In this document: one piece after another, positions 54,389 through 62,790 of the stretch | How the letters are laid out: every line of letters starts with the position of its first letter | Numbering within the stretch: position 1 is the stretch's first letter | Origin: Bacteroidales bacterium | GTDB lineage: Bacteria; Bacteroidota; Bacteroidia; Bacteroidales; F082 | NCBI GenBank assembly: GCA_016936505.1 | Contig: JAFGXS010000056.1 | Span: forward strand, 1-64,000 | Reading direction: 5' to 3' | DNA: 64,000 nt | Translations under genes and position numbers: made by a program | Notes under the pieces: generated by a model | Seen by the model: only the letters and a program-made list of their open reading frames with translations | Told to the model about the DNA's origin: nothing | Databases searched by the model: none

Positions 54389-55224
54389 TATTTTGAAATT
54401 TCTGCAGTTTGTAAATAATTTTCAAAAGCCTGATGTTCTTCAGTACGGTAGGCTCCCATACGCATCATCATTTCGTCCCAATCAACCAAAAAGGCGTCAA
54501 ATTCAGGGCCGTCCACACAAACAAATTTTGTTTTTCCACCAATGGAAACGCGACAGGCTCCACACATTCCTGTACCGTCAACCATAATGGTGTTCAAACT
54601 CACTTCGGTTGAGATATTATATTTTTTTGTGGTTAAGCTACCGAACTTCATCATAATGGCAGGTCCAATAACAACAGCTTTATCAACTTTTTCGCGTTGA
54701 ATAACCTCTTCCATTCCGGCAGTTACCAAACCTTTTTTACCGTATGAACCGTCATCTGTCATAACGATAACCTCATCAGAATAAGCAGCAACTTCATCTT
54801 CCAGAATAATCAATTCACGGGTACGACCAGCCAAAACTGAAATCACTTTGTTTCCTGCTTCTTTTAATGCTTTGATAATAGGCAACAATGGAGCAACTCC
54901 GACACCACCTCCTGCACACAAAACAGTACCGTAATTTTGAATATGTGTAGCATGCCCCAAAGGTCCGACCACGTCTAAAATCTCATCACCGGCATTCATA
55001 TCCAGCAAACGGGCTGAAGTAACACCAACTTTCTGAACAACCAACGTAATGGTACCTTTTTCAGGATCACCATCAGAAATAGTCAACGGAACCCGTTCTC
55101 CTTTTTCATCCAAACGGATAATCACAAAATGTCCTGCTTTTCTTGATCTGGCAATCTCAGGTGCTTCCAGAACAAACTTGGCTACATTTTCTGAAAAGAA
55201 TTCCTTTTCAATAATTTTATTCAT
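54388..55224 (-). CDS. Sulfide/dihydroorotate dehydrogenase-like FNR subunit (Nfn small subunit type)
   Basis: A 278-aa ferredoxin-NADP reductase-family protein. FAD site RKAGHFVIIRLDEKGERVPLT-type loop near 30; NAD site CAGGGVGVAPLLPIIKAL near 105; and a C-terminal 2Fe-2S cysteine cluster with MCGACRVSIGGKTKFVCVDGPEFDA near 230. This is the NfnA / SudA subunit: with the GltD-like partner it would couple NADH, NADPH and ferredoxin electrons. The partner gene follows with a 1-bp overlap (TAATG). Confidence 0.88.
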   Translation of the reverse strand: MNKIIEKEFFSENVAKFVLEAPEIARSRKAGHFVIIRLDEKGERVPLTISDGDPEKGTITLVVQKVGVTSARLLDMNAGDEILDVVGPLGHATHIQNYGTVLCAGGGVGVAPLLPIIKALKEAGNKVISVLAGRTRELIILEDEVAAYSDEVIVMTDDGSYGKKGLVTAGMEEVIQREKVDKAVVIGPAIMMKFGSLTTKKYNISTEVSLNTIMVDGTGMCGACRVSIGGKTKFVCVDGPEFDAFLVDWDEMMMRMGAYRTEEHQAFENYLQTAEISK

Positions 55225-55588
55225 ACTGTTTATTTTTTTACTTGCCCGAATTCCTTCAAAGCAAAAAATTCATGATACATTAAAAAATAAAATCTTTGTG
55301 CGATAAATTTCTTGTTTCATCAGACACAGGATTTTACCCAGAACTTATCTTTTGACAATCATCTTTTAATTTGTCGCCGCAAAATTAAAAAACTATACAC
55401 CGCAACACCATTATTTGCAAAAGTTAAAAAATACAAACATCTGTTTTACATATAGTTAAATACGAAATTTATATTCAATATAAATCAATATGAGCTATTT
55501 ATATATACTCTTTATAAATAACTTTTTATTAAAGAAATTTAATAGGCTGTTTATAAGTTAAAAGGCTGTTTACAAGTAAACAATAAGC
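55225..55588. other. AT-rich spacer with a short direct repeat
   Basis: A 364-bp intergenic stretch with no gene. It contains the promoter region of the Nfn operon (not resolved) and, near its right end, two tandem copies of an AGGCTGTTTA-x-AAGT motif (about 55543-55560 and 55563-55580) just after the PPDK-domain gene's stop. No convincing terminator or ORF otherwise. Confidence 0.5.
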
Positions 55589-58500
55589 TCAAGTCATTTG
55601 TATCAAATAATGCCCTTTTTTTCCATCCATCATTACTTTTAAGGGTGATTTAAACCTGATATGTTTAAAAAACTTTCCTTCATAAACTAATTTTTGCTTT
55701 TCAAGCTGCTCGTAACGAATATAGGCATCACCTATTTTTGACTGCACCGTAAAGTAACCAACATTCATACTCACCACATTGTGAAAAAAGTGAGAACCAG
55801 AAGAAGCATCAAGAGGGAAATTATGCAAATCGGTTTCAACAATAATTTTTGCCTTCGAAATTTGTGGCCATCTTACAGGGATTCCGATCCATTTATCTCG
55901 CGTTCCCCAACGGCCTGGACCAATCAGAATATAGTTTTTATCAGCTTTCATAAACTTTTGATTGATCATCTCAATTTCTAAAGCAATTTCTTCTGTTTGA
56001 CTTTTGTTAAACTTCGACGGATCAACATAAACCACATCTGTAATATTGCTTTCAATACCATTACCCATCCCTTTCTCTGTGTAAAGCAACAGCGAGCTTT
56101 CATCAATGGTCTTCATATCCACATCAGCTTCACTATCTTTAGAAATTAGTGGCTTAATTTGTAAAATATACAAGGTTGCCAAGCCTTCTGAATCGCGGTT
56201 CAGATCAACTGCATATTCAAGCTCAACAGCTGTTCCCATGGCTTCTTTACCCAACTCAAGCATCAATCTGAGTGATTGCGCCAAGGGTATATAGTTGTAT
56301 TTTAAAATATTCGCAAAATTTACGATTCGGGGCCCCTGTTTGCTTAGTCCAGGATAAATATTATCTGAATCGGGATTATAAACTGAGGCGCAATGCTTTA
56401 ATGTTCCCTGCTTTTCGGCAACATATATCTCCTGTACTGTAAGACCCGCATCTTCCCCTTCCATAAGATCCAGATCCTTTTTCCGTAAATCTACGGCATG
56501 AAACCGCACCTGCGAGTTCTTAAACTGATCTTTTGGCGCATTGATTTCAACACCCGGATACTTAGGCGAAAAACGATAAGCCATATTTCCTTCCACAACA
56601 TAGGTTCCCAAACCTACAGCTGCCATGGCATATCCTTCTTCAGCTTTCATGTAGGTGTAAGGATAGTAGTTGTACGATTGGGCGACACCGCTTAAATGAG
56701 GATAAAAAAAGTCGCCGAACTTGTTTCCGACCACTTCTTCAATAACCACGGCCATTCGTTCATCTTCCAGCTTATAATCAATGGCTTTAACATAACTTTT
56801 TGAAACACCCGAATACAGCGATGCAAAAACGAGTTTAATAGCAGAACAAAGCTGTTTAAAACGAACCACATCATCTTCATGATTATTAGGCAGAATATAG
56901 GTTTCAAAAATTCCGGCAAACGGACGTGTTAACGAATCTTCAAACAAACCGGATGATCGAACTGCCAACGGTTTTTTCAATTTATCCAGTAACGACCTCA
57001 ACTTATCCTGAAGAGCTTCCGACAAAGGCGTTTCAAGAAAAGCTTGTTTCACTTTTTCGTTATCTTCTTCAAATAAGGCAAGTGTATAAAGCTGATTTTT
57101 TGACACAAAATCCTCAAACTCCATACTGCCAATAATAAAAGTTACCGGAGTTTTAATCTTAATATCCGGCAGATCCCGGCTAAAATCATAGGCATGAATC
57201 AAAGCATTGATAAAAGCCAATCCTCTTCCCTTTCCTCCTAGTGAACCATCACTAAGAGTATAGAAATTATCGGCACCGATATTCATTCCCACTTCATAGG
57301 GAATAATGTTTCCGGATATTTTCTCATCGCGGTGTTCTCTGATCATGTGTACCAGCGACCTTCTCAATTCATTGAGCCCTGAAAAATCTGTTACTTTCTT
57401 TGGACTGATAAAATTAGCAGCCTTTATCTCCTGACGTGCCATCAGCCACATGGAAAAATGGTTATGGCTTGCGTGAAACAACAACGATTCGTCAGGAATA
57501 ATCTCCAAAGTATGTTCAAACTCTCTCAGGTTGGTTGCGCGTGCTATTTCGTCACCCGCAGCATTTTTAAAAATAAAATCACCAAACCCTAAATAGTAAC
57601 TGATAAACCTTTGCAATTCCTCATATAAAGTTTCAGAGTTTTTATCGATAAACAACGAATTATATTCTTTAGCCGTTTCAGCATACGAAGAGTCTGACGA
57701 CTGCATAATCACCGGAAGTTCTTTCAGTTCAATCCGGGCATAATCCAGCAGTTCTACACCGGCATTATCTTCTAAAACTCCGTGCCTCCTGTACTTAACA
57801 TCTGTAATCAGGCACAGTAAATTATCTTTGTACTTATCAATAACTTCAATGGCTTGTTCAAAAGTAGAAGCAAACAAAATCTTTGGGCGGGCACGCATAC
57901 GTAAAACCTTATACAGTTCATCAGTACTAACATCGTCAATAATGCGCTTAGTCTGCTCCATTAATACACGGTACAAAAACGACAAATATCTGGAAGCATA
58001 AATGGGTGAATCTTCTGCCAGCAGAATTACACGTACCTGTCCCACCCGCGTATCATTCTCCACATTCACCTGATCTTCCAGAAGTTTAATCATCGAAAAG
58101 AAAATATTGGCATCGCCGTTCCATGCAAAAATCCTGTCGATATAAGGCAGGTTAGTTTGTTCAACTTTAAAGTAACCCACATCGCTATTGTTATTCAACA
58201 AAAGAAAAATAGGGATATGAGGATACGACTCCTTAATTTGTTTACTGGCAGAAAGTGGAGTTTTCTTGTCCACCCCAACCATATAAATAATCAAATCAAA
58301 ATTCTTTTTAGCCAATAAACTTATGGCCTGTTGTACCGAAGCAACACCTGTAATTCTTGGAATCGATGTAAGATTAAGCTGACCATACTGTCCCAGCATA
58401 TGTTCCTGAAACCGGCCTTCTCGCTCAATCGAGTACGCATCATACAAACTGGAAATCAGTAAAACTTCTGTCACCTTAAAAGGCATCAGATCATGATAGA

Positions 58501-58981
58501 TATCTCTTGAATAGGTATTCTTATTCAAAAACCAATGCAAAAATTTGCCGCTAATAAACTCTTTCTCCTTATCGCCATTAGCCGTCACATTTTTATTTCC
58601 ATTGCCAACCAATGGGTTCAAAAAACTAGTCAGCATACGCAATAAAGTTGACAAAAAGTAATCCTGATCAGCCTTTACATCTTTATCATCACACCGATCG
58701 TCCGGCAAACAATACTGAATCGTCCCAATACTTCCGTCACTTGTATCAAACGAGCGTTCCAAACAAAATTTACTTCTTTCGTCACTTTCCGATGCATGAT
58801 AAACTGTACCGTCAAACGTAATCTGAAACCGCTCAAAATACGAAGGAATATACTCGTTACTGATGGTTTCCACTACTTTTTGCAGTGTGGCATGTACCCC
58901 TTTTTTTTGAGTTATTACCTGATTGATCCTATTGATCACAGATAACATATCCAGCTTTGGGCGCGATGTTTCTCCAGCCAT
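55589..58981 (-). CDS. Receiver + PEP/pyruvate-binding (PPDK-N) protein
   Basis: About 1130 aa from the ATG at 58981 (the TTG-initiated frame to 59005 is weaker). N-terminal helical part about 1-160, then a receiver-like module lacking acidic-pair motifs (about 175-310). A second receiver (about 325-480) keeps the key acidic residues (LLAEDSPIY, CLITDVKYRRHG, VIMQSSDSSY, LFIDKNS). A PPDK N-terminal ATP-grasp domain follows (about 590-970): GGKGRGLAF, AVRSSGLFEDSLTRPFAGIFETY and YILQIKPL. I see no phospho-histidine swivel domain or PEP TIM barrel, so it is not a normal PEP synthase. It may be an ATP/pyruvate-binding response protein. No kinase is adjacent. Confidence 0.8.
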   Translation of the reverse strand: MAGETSRPKLDMLSVINRINQVITQKKGVHATLQKVVETISNEYIPSYFERFQITFDGTVYHASESDERSKFCLERSFDTSDGSIGTIQYCLPDDRCDDKDVKADQDYFLSTLLRMLTSFLNPLVGNGNKNVTANGDKEKEFISGKFLHWFLNKNTYSRDIYHDLMPFKVTEVLLISSLYDAYSIEREGRFQEHMLGQYGQLNLTSIPRITGVASVQQAISLLAKKNFDLIIYMVGVDKKTPLSASKQIKESYPHIPIFLLLNNNSDVGYFKVEQTNLPYIDRIFAWNGDANIFFSMIKLLEDQVNVENDTRVGQVRVILLAEDSPIYASRYLSFLYRVLMEQTKRIIDDVSTDELYKVLRMRARPKILFASTFEQAIEVIDKYKDNLLCLITDVKYRRHGVLEDNAGVELLDYARIELKELPVIMQSSDSSYAETAKEYNSLFIDKNSETLYEELQRFISYYLGFGDFIFKNAAGDEIARATNLREFEHTLEIIPDESLLFHASHNHFSMWLMARQEIKAANFISPKKVTDFSGLNELRRSLVHMIREHRDEKISGNIIPYEVGMNIGADNFYTLSDGSLGGKGRGLAFINALIHAYDFSRDLPDIKIKTPVTFIIGSMEFEDFVSKNQLYTLALFEEDNEKVKQAFLETPLSEALQDKLRSLLDKLKKPLAVRSSGLFEDSLTRPFAGIFETYILPNNHEDDVVRFKQLCSAIKLVFASLYSGVSKSYVKAIDYKLEDERMAVVIEEVVGNKFGDFFYPHLSGVAQSYNYYPYTYMKAEEGYAMAAVGLGTYVVEGNMAYRFSPKYPGVEINAPKDQFKNSQVRFHAVDLRKKDLDLMEGEDAGLTVQEIYVAEKQGTLKHCASVYNPDSDNIYPGLSKQGPRIVNFANILKYNYIPLAQSLRLMLELGKEAMGTAVELEYAVDLNRDSEGLATLYILQIKPLISKDSEADVDMKTIDESSLLLYTEKGMGNGIESNITDVVYVDPSKFNKSQTEEIALEIEMINQKFMKADKNYILIGPGRWGTRDKWIGIPVRWPQISKAKIIVETDLHNFPLDASSGSHFFHNVVSMNVGYFTVQSKIGDAYIRYEQLEKQKLVYEGKFFKHIRFKSPLKVMMDGKKGHYLIQMT

Positions 58982-59082
58982 AAATTCCAAATTGTAAAAA
59001 GGCAAAGTTAACCAAAAGAAACCGGAGAATAAACAAGTAGTGCTTTGGAAAATTAGATTTTAATCAACACTCTAAGGGTAGC

Positions 59083-59225
59083 TTTACGGGCTGTCCGCTA
59101 TAGTCCTTTGCCAGGGTGTAGTGTCATTAAGGCTGCAAGGGGTTCATTCCACTCGCCCTTTCCTGCATAATTCCACAAAACAACCTGTCGTTAGGAGCTG
59201 CCCATTCCATCCCTGCTGCAAAATC
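59083..59225. repeat. GC-richer non-coding segment, possible repetitive element
   Basis: A block of about 140 bp of markedly higher G+C than its surroundings, lying in the 300-bp gap between the PPDK-N gene and the lipid kinase. No ORF on either strand. It contains GGGCTGTCCGCTATAGTCC and many short GC-rich inverted parts (CAAGGGG / CCCTTT-type pairs). Resembles, from memory, the short interspersed palindromic repeats seen in Bacteroidota genomes; not provable here. Confidence 0.4.
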
Positions 59226-59305
59226 AGATATTCAAACACTTCGCAAATTATCAGTATTTTAGTACATTTGCACCGCTAAAATTGATAACAGTATATACGA
59301 TAAGG

Positions 59306-60205
59306 GTGGAAAAACAAAAAACCAGCATTCTTTTTATTATCAACCCCATTTCGGGTACAAGAAGAAAAAATAATATCCGCCATGCTGTTAACCGATACAT
59401 CAATCGCGAAAAGTTTTCCTACACTTATAAATATACCGAATACGCCGGACACGCCGAGGAATTAAGCCGGGAAGCTATAAAAAACAAGATACAGATCATT
59501 GTTGCTGTCGGTGGCGATGGAACCATTAACGAAGTAGCATCACAAATGATCGGTAGCGAATCGGTTTTGGGAATTATTCCTTTAGGATCAGGCAATGGTT
59601 TAGCCCGTCATCTGGGAATTCCCCGCATCATCCCAAGAGCCATCCGACTGATAAATAAATTTAATTTCACTTCCATCGATACTGCTACATTAAACGGAAT
59701 TCCCTTTATAAGCATTGCAGGTGTGGGCTTCGATGCCAAAGTGGCCCGACTTTTCTCCAAAAGTCAGAAACGCGGATTTTTCACCTATGCGCATTTAATC
59801 ACTAACCATTTCATAAACTATAGACCCAAGAACTACGAACTTCATTTTGAGGATGGAAAAGTAATCAAAAGAAAAGCTTTGTTTATCAGCTTTGCCAATT
59901 CGAACCAGTTTGGATACAATACGGCCATTGCCCCTAATGCTATGCTTCGCGACGGAAAGCTTGATGTTTGTATTGTTCAGAAACCTAACTTCTTTGAGCT
60001 GCCAATCATTGCCAACTTACTTTTACTGCGGGCCATCGACAAATCACAATACGTTGAAACCATTAGGAGTTCAAAGTTTATTATCCGTCAAAAACGAAAC
60101 CGCTGGATCAATATCGATGGTGAAGCACGAAAAATCAACAAAAAAATTGAAGTTGAAGTTAAACCTCTGTCGCTAAAAGTTATTATTCCCCATGAAATCA
60201 AATAA
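59306..60205 (+). CDS. Diacylglycerol-kinase-family lipid kinase
   Basis: About 299 aa using the GTG at 59306 (preceded by ATAAGG); a TTG at 59282 is the alternative, and no ATG is available. The DAGK_cat domain starts with INPISGT and has VAVGGDGTINEVASQMIG near 80, LGIIPLGSGNGLARHLGIP near 105 and FISIAGVGFDAKVA near 150. Family members (YegS/BmrU/DgkB) phosphorylate diacylglycerol or related lipids at the inner membrane face. Overlaps the SUI1 gene by 14 bp. Confidence 0.88.
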   Translation: MEKQKTSILFIINPISGTRRKNNIRHAVNRYINREKFSYTYKYTEYAGHAEELSREAIKNKIQIIVAVGGDGTINEVASQMIGSESVLGIIPLGSGNGLARHLGIPRIIPRAIRLINKFNFTSIDTATLNGIPFISIAGVGFDAKVARLFSKSQKRGFFTYAHLITNHFINYRPKNYELHFEDGKVIKRKALFISFANSNQFGYNTAIAPNAMLRDGKLDVCIVQKPNFFELPIIANLLLLRAIDKSQYVETIRSSKFIIRQKRNRWINIDGEARKINKKIEVEVKPLSLKVIIPHEIK

Positions 60206-60530
60206 AAAAAATAACAGTATTGTTTATTCCACCAATCCCGACTTTGTTTTCGATGATAAACAGGAACATATTGAAACATTACCCCCTCAACAGCAGAAGC
60301 TGTATGTAATGCTTGACCGTAAACAGCGCAAAGGCAAAAGCGTAACCCTGGTAACCGGTTTTGTTGGCAGCGAAGAAGATCTGAAAGAACTGGCAAAAAC
60401 ACTCAAAACCAAATGCGGCGTAGGCGGATCGGCCAAAGACGGGGAAATTATTATTCAGGGAGATTTCAAACAAAAAGTAAAAGACCTGCTCGAAGCCGAC
60501 GGCTATAAAGTTAAGCTCTCAGGAGGCTGA
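60192..60530 (+). CDS. SUI1/YciH-family translation initiation factor
   Basis: A 112-aa protein. The SUI1 domain fills the C-terminal two-thirds: RKGKSVTLVTGFVGSEEDLK, then CGVGGSAKDGEIIIQGDFKQ and the final LLEADGYKVKLSGG. It is homologous to eukaryotic eIF1 and bacterial YciH, involved in start-codon fidelity or stress translation. Overlaps the lipid kinase by 14 bp, so it is translationally coupled. The acidic N-terminal 30 residues are a normal linker. Confidence 0.92.
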   Translation: MKSNKKNNSIVYSTNPDFVFDDKQEHIETLPPQQQKLYVMLDRKQRKGKSVTLVTGFVGSEEDLKELAKTLKTKCGVGGSAKDGEIIIQGDFKQKVKDLLEADGYKVKLSGG

Positions 60531-60597
60531 GCAGAATGTTGAATGTCGAACAAGGAATAACGATTTACGAAATTTGTTCACTTTCATTCTTCATTTT

Positions 60598-61467
60598 TCA
60601 TTTCGTTTGCGAATCAAGATATTTAAACACTACTGCTAAATCTTCCCTGCCCATACCTGCCTGTTTGGCTTTTGCAAAAATTTCTTTCGCAAGATTGGCC
60701 ATAAATAAGGGCTGTTCTTTTTCATAAGCTGAAATTGCTGCCAGATGTAAATCTTTAAGCATCCACTCCAAAGGAAACTGTAGTTCATACTCCCCCGTCG
60801 AAAAAGCATTAATTTTTCCTTTTATGTAGGGAGGAGTAACCACCAAATCGGGTAATGTCTGTAAAAGAAATTCGCGTGACAGTCCAAGCTTCTCGCCAAG
60901 CAAAACCGCTTCAGAAAATACCACCACCGACTGTGCCAGCATCATGTTGATAATCATCTTAAAAGCAGCACCCTGCCCTATTTTCCCCATGTAAAAGGTT
61001 TTCTTCCCCATCATCTGAAAATAAGGTTCCAAGAAGCTTCCATTTTGTTCATCGGTTCCCGCCAAAAACAACAACTCTGCTTTTTCTGCCTGAGGCTTTG
61101 AGCCTGAAACAGGAGCATCTAAGAACCTGATGCCTGCTTCATCAGCTTTGACTTTGGCTTCCATGCTAAATGAAGGATTTACCGTTGTGCTGTCCACCCA
61201 GCAAGCTCCCTTTTTCATAAACTGCAAGGCTTTTCCTTCTCCCCAAAACATATCAGATACCACTTCCGGAGTTGAAAGCATGCTAAAAACCAAATCAGCT
61301 TCTTTTACAGCTTCAGCAACTGAACCTACCACCTTTGCTCCTTTTTCTTTCAAAGGTAAACCTGCCTCGGGTGTACGGTTATAAACTGTAAGAGCTACAT
61401 TGTTCTCCAATAAATGGCCTGCCATCCGGCTCCCCATGATGCCCAAACCTATAAATGCTACTTTCAT
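60598..61467 (-). CDS. beta-Hydroxyacid dehydrogenase family NAD(P) oxidoreductase
   Basis: About 289 aa from the ATG at 61467 (MKVAFIGLGIMG); the in-frame ATG at 61488 adds seven residues of no family value. The Rossmann motif GLGIMGSRMAGHL near residue 7 is followed by FSMLSTPEVV, the substrate motif LDAPVSGSKPQAE near 117 and the catalytic Lys in GQGAAFKMIINMM near 165. Family of 3-hydroxyisobutyrate / glyoxylate-succinic-semialdehyde reductases. The substrate cannot be chosen. Confidence 0.9.
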   Translation of the reverse strand: MKVAFIGLGIMGSRMAGHLLENNVALTVYNRTPEAGLPLKEKGAKVVGSVAEAVKEADLVFSMLSTPEVVSDMFWGEGKALQFMKKGACWVDSTTVNPSFSMEAKVKADEAGIRFLDAPVSGSKPQAEKAELLFLAGTDEQNGSFLEPYFQMMGKKTFYMGKIGQGAAFKMIINMMLAQSVVVFSEAVLLGEKLGLSREFLLQTLPDLVVTPPYIKGKINAFSTGEYELQFPLEWMLKDLHLAAISAYEKEQPLFMANLAKEIFAKAKQAGMGREDLAVVFKYLDSQTK

Positions 61468-61580
61468 TGCTGTATTTTTTTTTTGCAAAGTTAAAATTCA
61501 TCCTGCGACACTTTCTTCAAAAAATCTTAAAATCTGCTATATCTTTCTTGCTTTCATTAATATCAAAGTTTGGATCGTAA

Positions 61581-61811
61581 AAAAGAAACTTTCTATTGCT
61601 AACTAAGGACTATTTATCTATTATTCGAATCTTTATATCTGTAATTCGAATCTATTAATCGACTATACGATACTATTTAATCATTATTAGAATCTATATG
61701 ACGGTTATAAGATACTTTCTATCGATAAATAGTCACAAAATGATGATAATTGATATCTTCATATTGCGAAATAGATACTTTATGTCGTGTAATCGAATTA
61801 AAGTAAAAGAA
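61581..61811. repeat. Array of ~11 degenerate direct repeats in 21-bp register
   Basis: Consecutive 21-bp units share a 10-bp core at fixed spacing, starting at 61581, 61602, 61623, 61644, 61665, 61686, 61707, 61728, 61749, 61770 and 61791. Clear cores are ATTCGAATCT (twice), ATACGATACT, ATTAGAATCT, ATAAGATACT and AATAGATACT, consensus AT[TA][CA]GA[TA][AT]CT; the outer units are decayed. The 11-bp spacers also share a weak TATC[GT] pattern. Two helical turns per unit put all cores on one face. All reading frames contain stops, so it is not coding. It ends 66 bp before the HTH gene start. Confidence 0.75.
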
Positions 61812-61877
61812 AGATACGCAGAGCGATGAACAACTTTTTGTGTAACTTTACGGAGATAATCCCAAAAACCTACACTT

Positions 61878-62242
61878 ATGTTAAAATACAATTTTGAACG
61901 TATTTTCCGTGCCCGTGTGCCATTGAAAAACCCTATAGATTCCTTGTGAAATCAGTCATTTACAGACAATTGGCTACCGCCATTCACAACAACAAGGCCG
62001 CCACCATGAAGCTCTCAAACCTTGAGCGCTTATGCACAATGCTGCACTGTACACCCAACGATGTAATGGAGTGGATACCCGACGACAAGGACAATCCAGC
62101 TGAGGATCACCCGCTGAATGAATTAAAAAGAAACAACAAGGTGTTCGATATTACGCGCACTTTAAATTCCATTCCCTTGAGCCAGCTCGACAGGATTGAA
62201 AAAGCGATTAATGACGAACTGGAAAACATGAAAAAAGAATGA
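61878..62242 (+). pseudogene. Frameshifted small HTH (XRE/Cro-like) regulator
   Basis: The ATG at 61878 starts MLKYNFERIFRARV and runs into a stop at 61947. In the -1 frame the natural continuation reads AIEKPYRFLVKSVIYRQLAT, then LSNLERLCTMLHCTPNDVMEW and DHPLNELKR. Together these give a typical small HTH_26/XRE-type regulator of about 121 aa, common in Bacteroidota (KPF/YxFLVKxG and LCxxLxCTPNDxxEW motifs). One missing base near 61917 explains it; adding a G after CGTG restores the frame. A GTG at 61946 gives a 98-residue remainder that lacks the first helix. Real mutation or sequencing error cannot be told apart. Confidence 0.7.
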
Positions 62243-62287
62243 CTGTGAAACAGAGGTGGGATGAGAAAAATAGGGAGATATTTCTAA

Positions 62288-62618
62288 CTATTTAGCACTC
62301 TTTTGAGTTTTCTTTAGAATATAGAAATTTTCAAAAATGCCTAAGACTTTATAGTGTTCGCTTTTTATAAAAGTTTCTTTTCCGTCTTCAAAAAAAAAAC
62401 ATGTTTATATTGATTTCGTAGATAGATAATATCAAATAATTATTTTGTCTTCCATAAGTGACAAATGGAGCTGTTTTTGCACTTTTAAAGAAAATATTTG
62501 GGGTTTAAGTAATTACCGCAAGACTTTTTTCAAATGTTTTTGGTGAAGGATTTGTTAAAATTAGAATTAAAACTATGCCTGCAAGGGTTATTAAAACATA
62601 CTTAATAATTATTTTCAT
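62288..62618 (-). pseudogene. Decayed small membrane protein gene, two frameshifts
   Basis: Starts with MKIIIKYVLITLAGIVLILI, then LTNPSPKTFEKSLAV, a signal-anchor plus 'TNPS..F' motif typical of a small unassigned (DUF4359-like) family. The frame is lost after about 37 codons. A second frame continues NIFFKSAKTAPFVTYGRQNN, then YLILSIYEININ, up to a run of ten T. Past that run a third frame reads EDGKETFIKSEHYKVLGIFE and NFYILKKTQKSAK. The parts add up to one protein of about 108 residues with two single-base lesions, one in the T10 run. Starts in an ATGA overlap with the upstream remnant. Confidence 0.6.
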
Positions 62619-62777
62619 GATTTATTGATTTTATGATAGATATCTATATGATTAGGCTCTTCTTCTCGCTTTTTATCAAACTCAAGAAAGCTAAATTTAT
62701 TCTATGTCATAGTTTTCGATAAAACGAGAGCCAACTAAAACTCTTCCATTAATAAATATAAAGAAATCCATAATCAT
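62615..62777 (-). pseudogene. Frameshifted remnant of a small gene
   Basis: One frame reads MIMDFFIFINGRVLVGSRFI and ENYDIE, then stops. The overlapping -1-type frame continues NKFSFLEFDKKREEEPNHID and IYHKINKS, ending in an ATGA overlap with the next gene start. The two pieces look like one small protein (about 50-55 residues) of unknown function, lacking a clear upstream part. No function inferred. Confidence 0.4.
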
Positions 62778-62790
62778 CAAGAAAGATAAG

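Noticed and set aside
61581-61811. CRISPR array
   Set aside because: Units are only 21 bp, have no identical repeats separated by unique spacers, and no cas genes are near.
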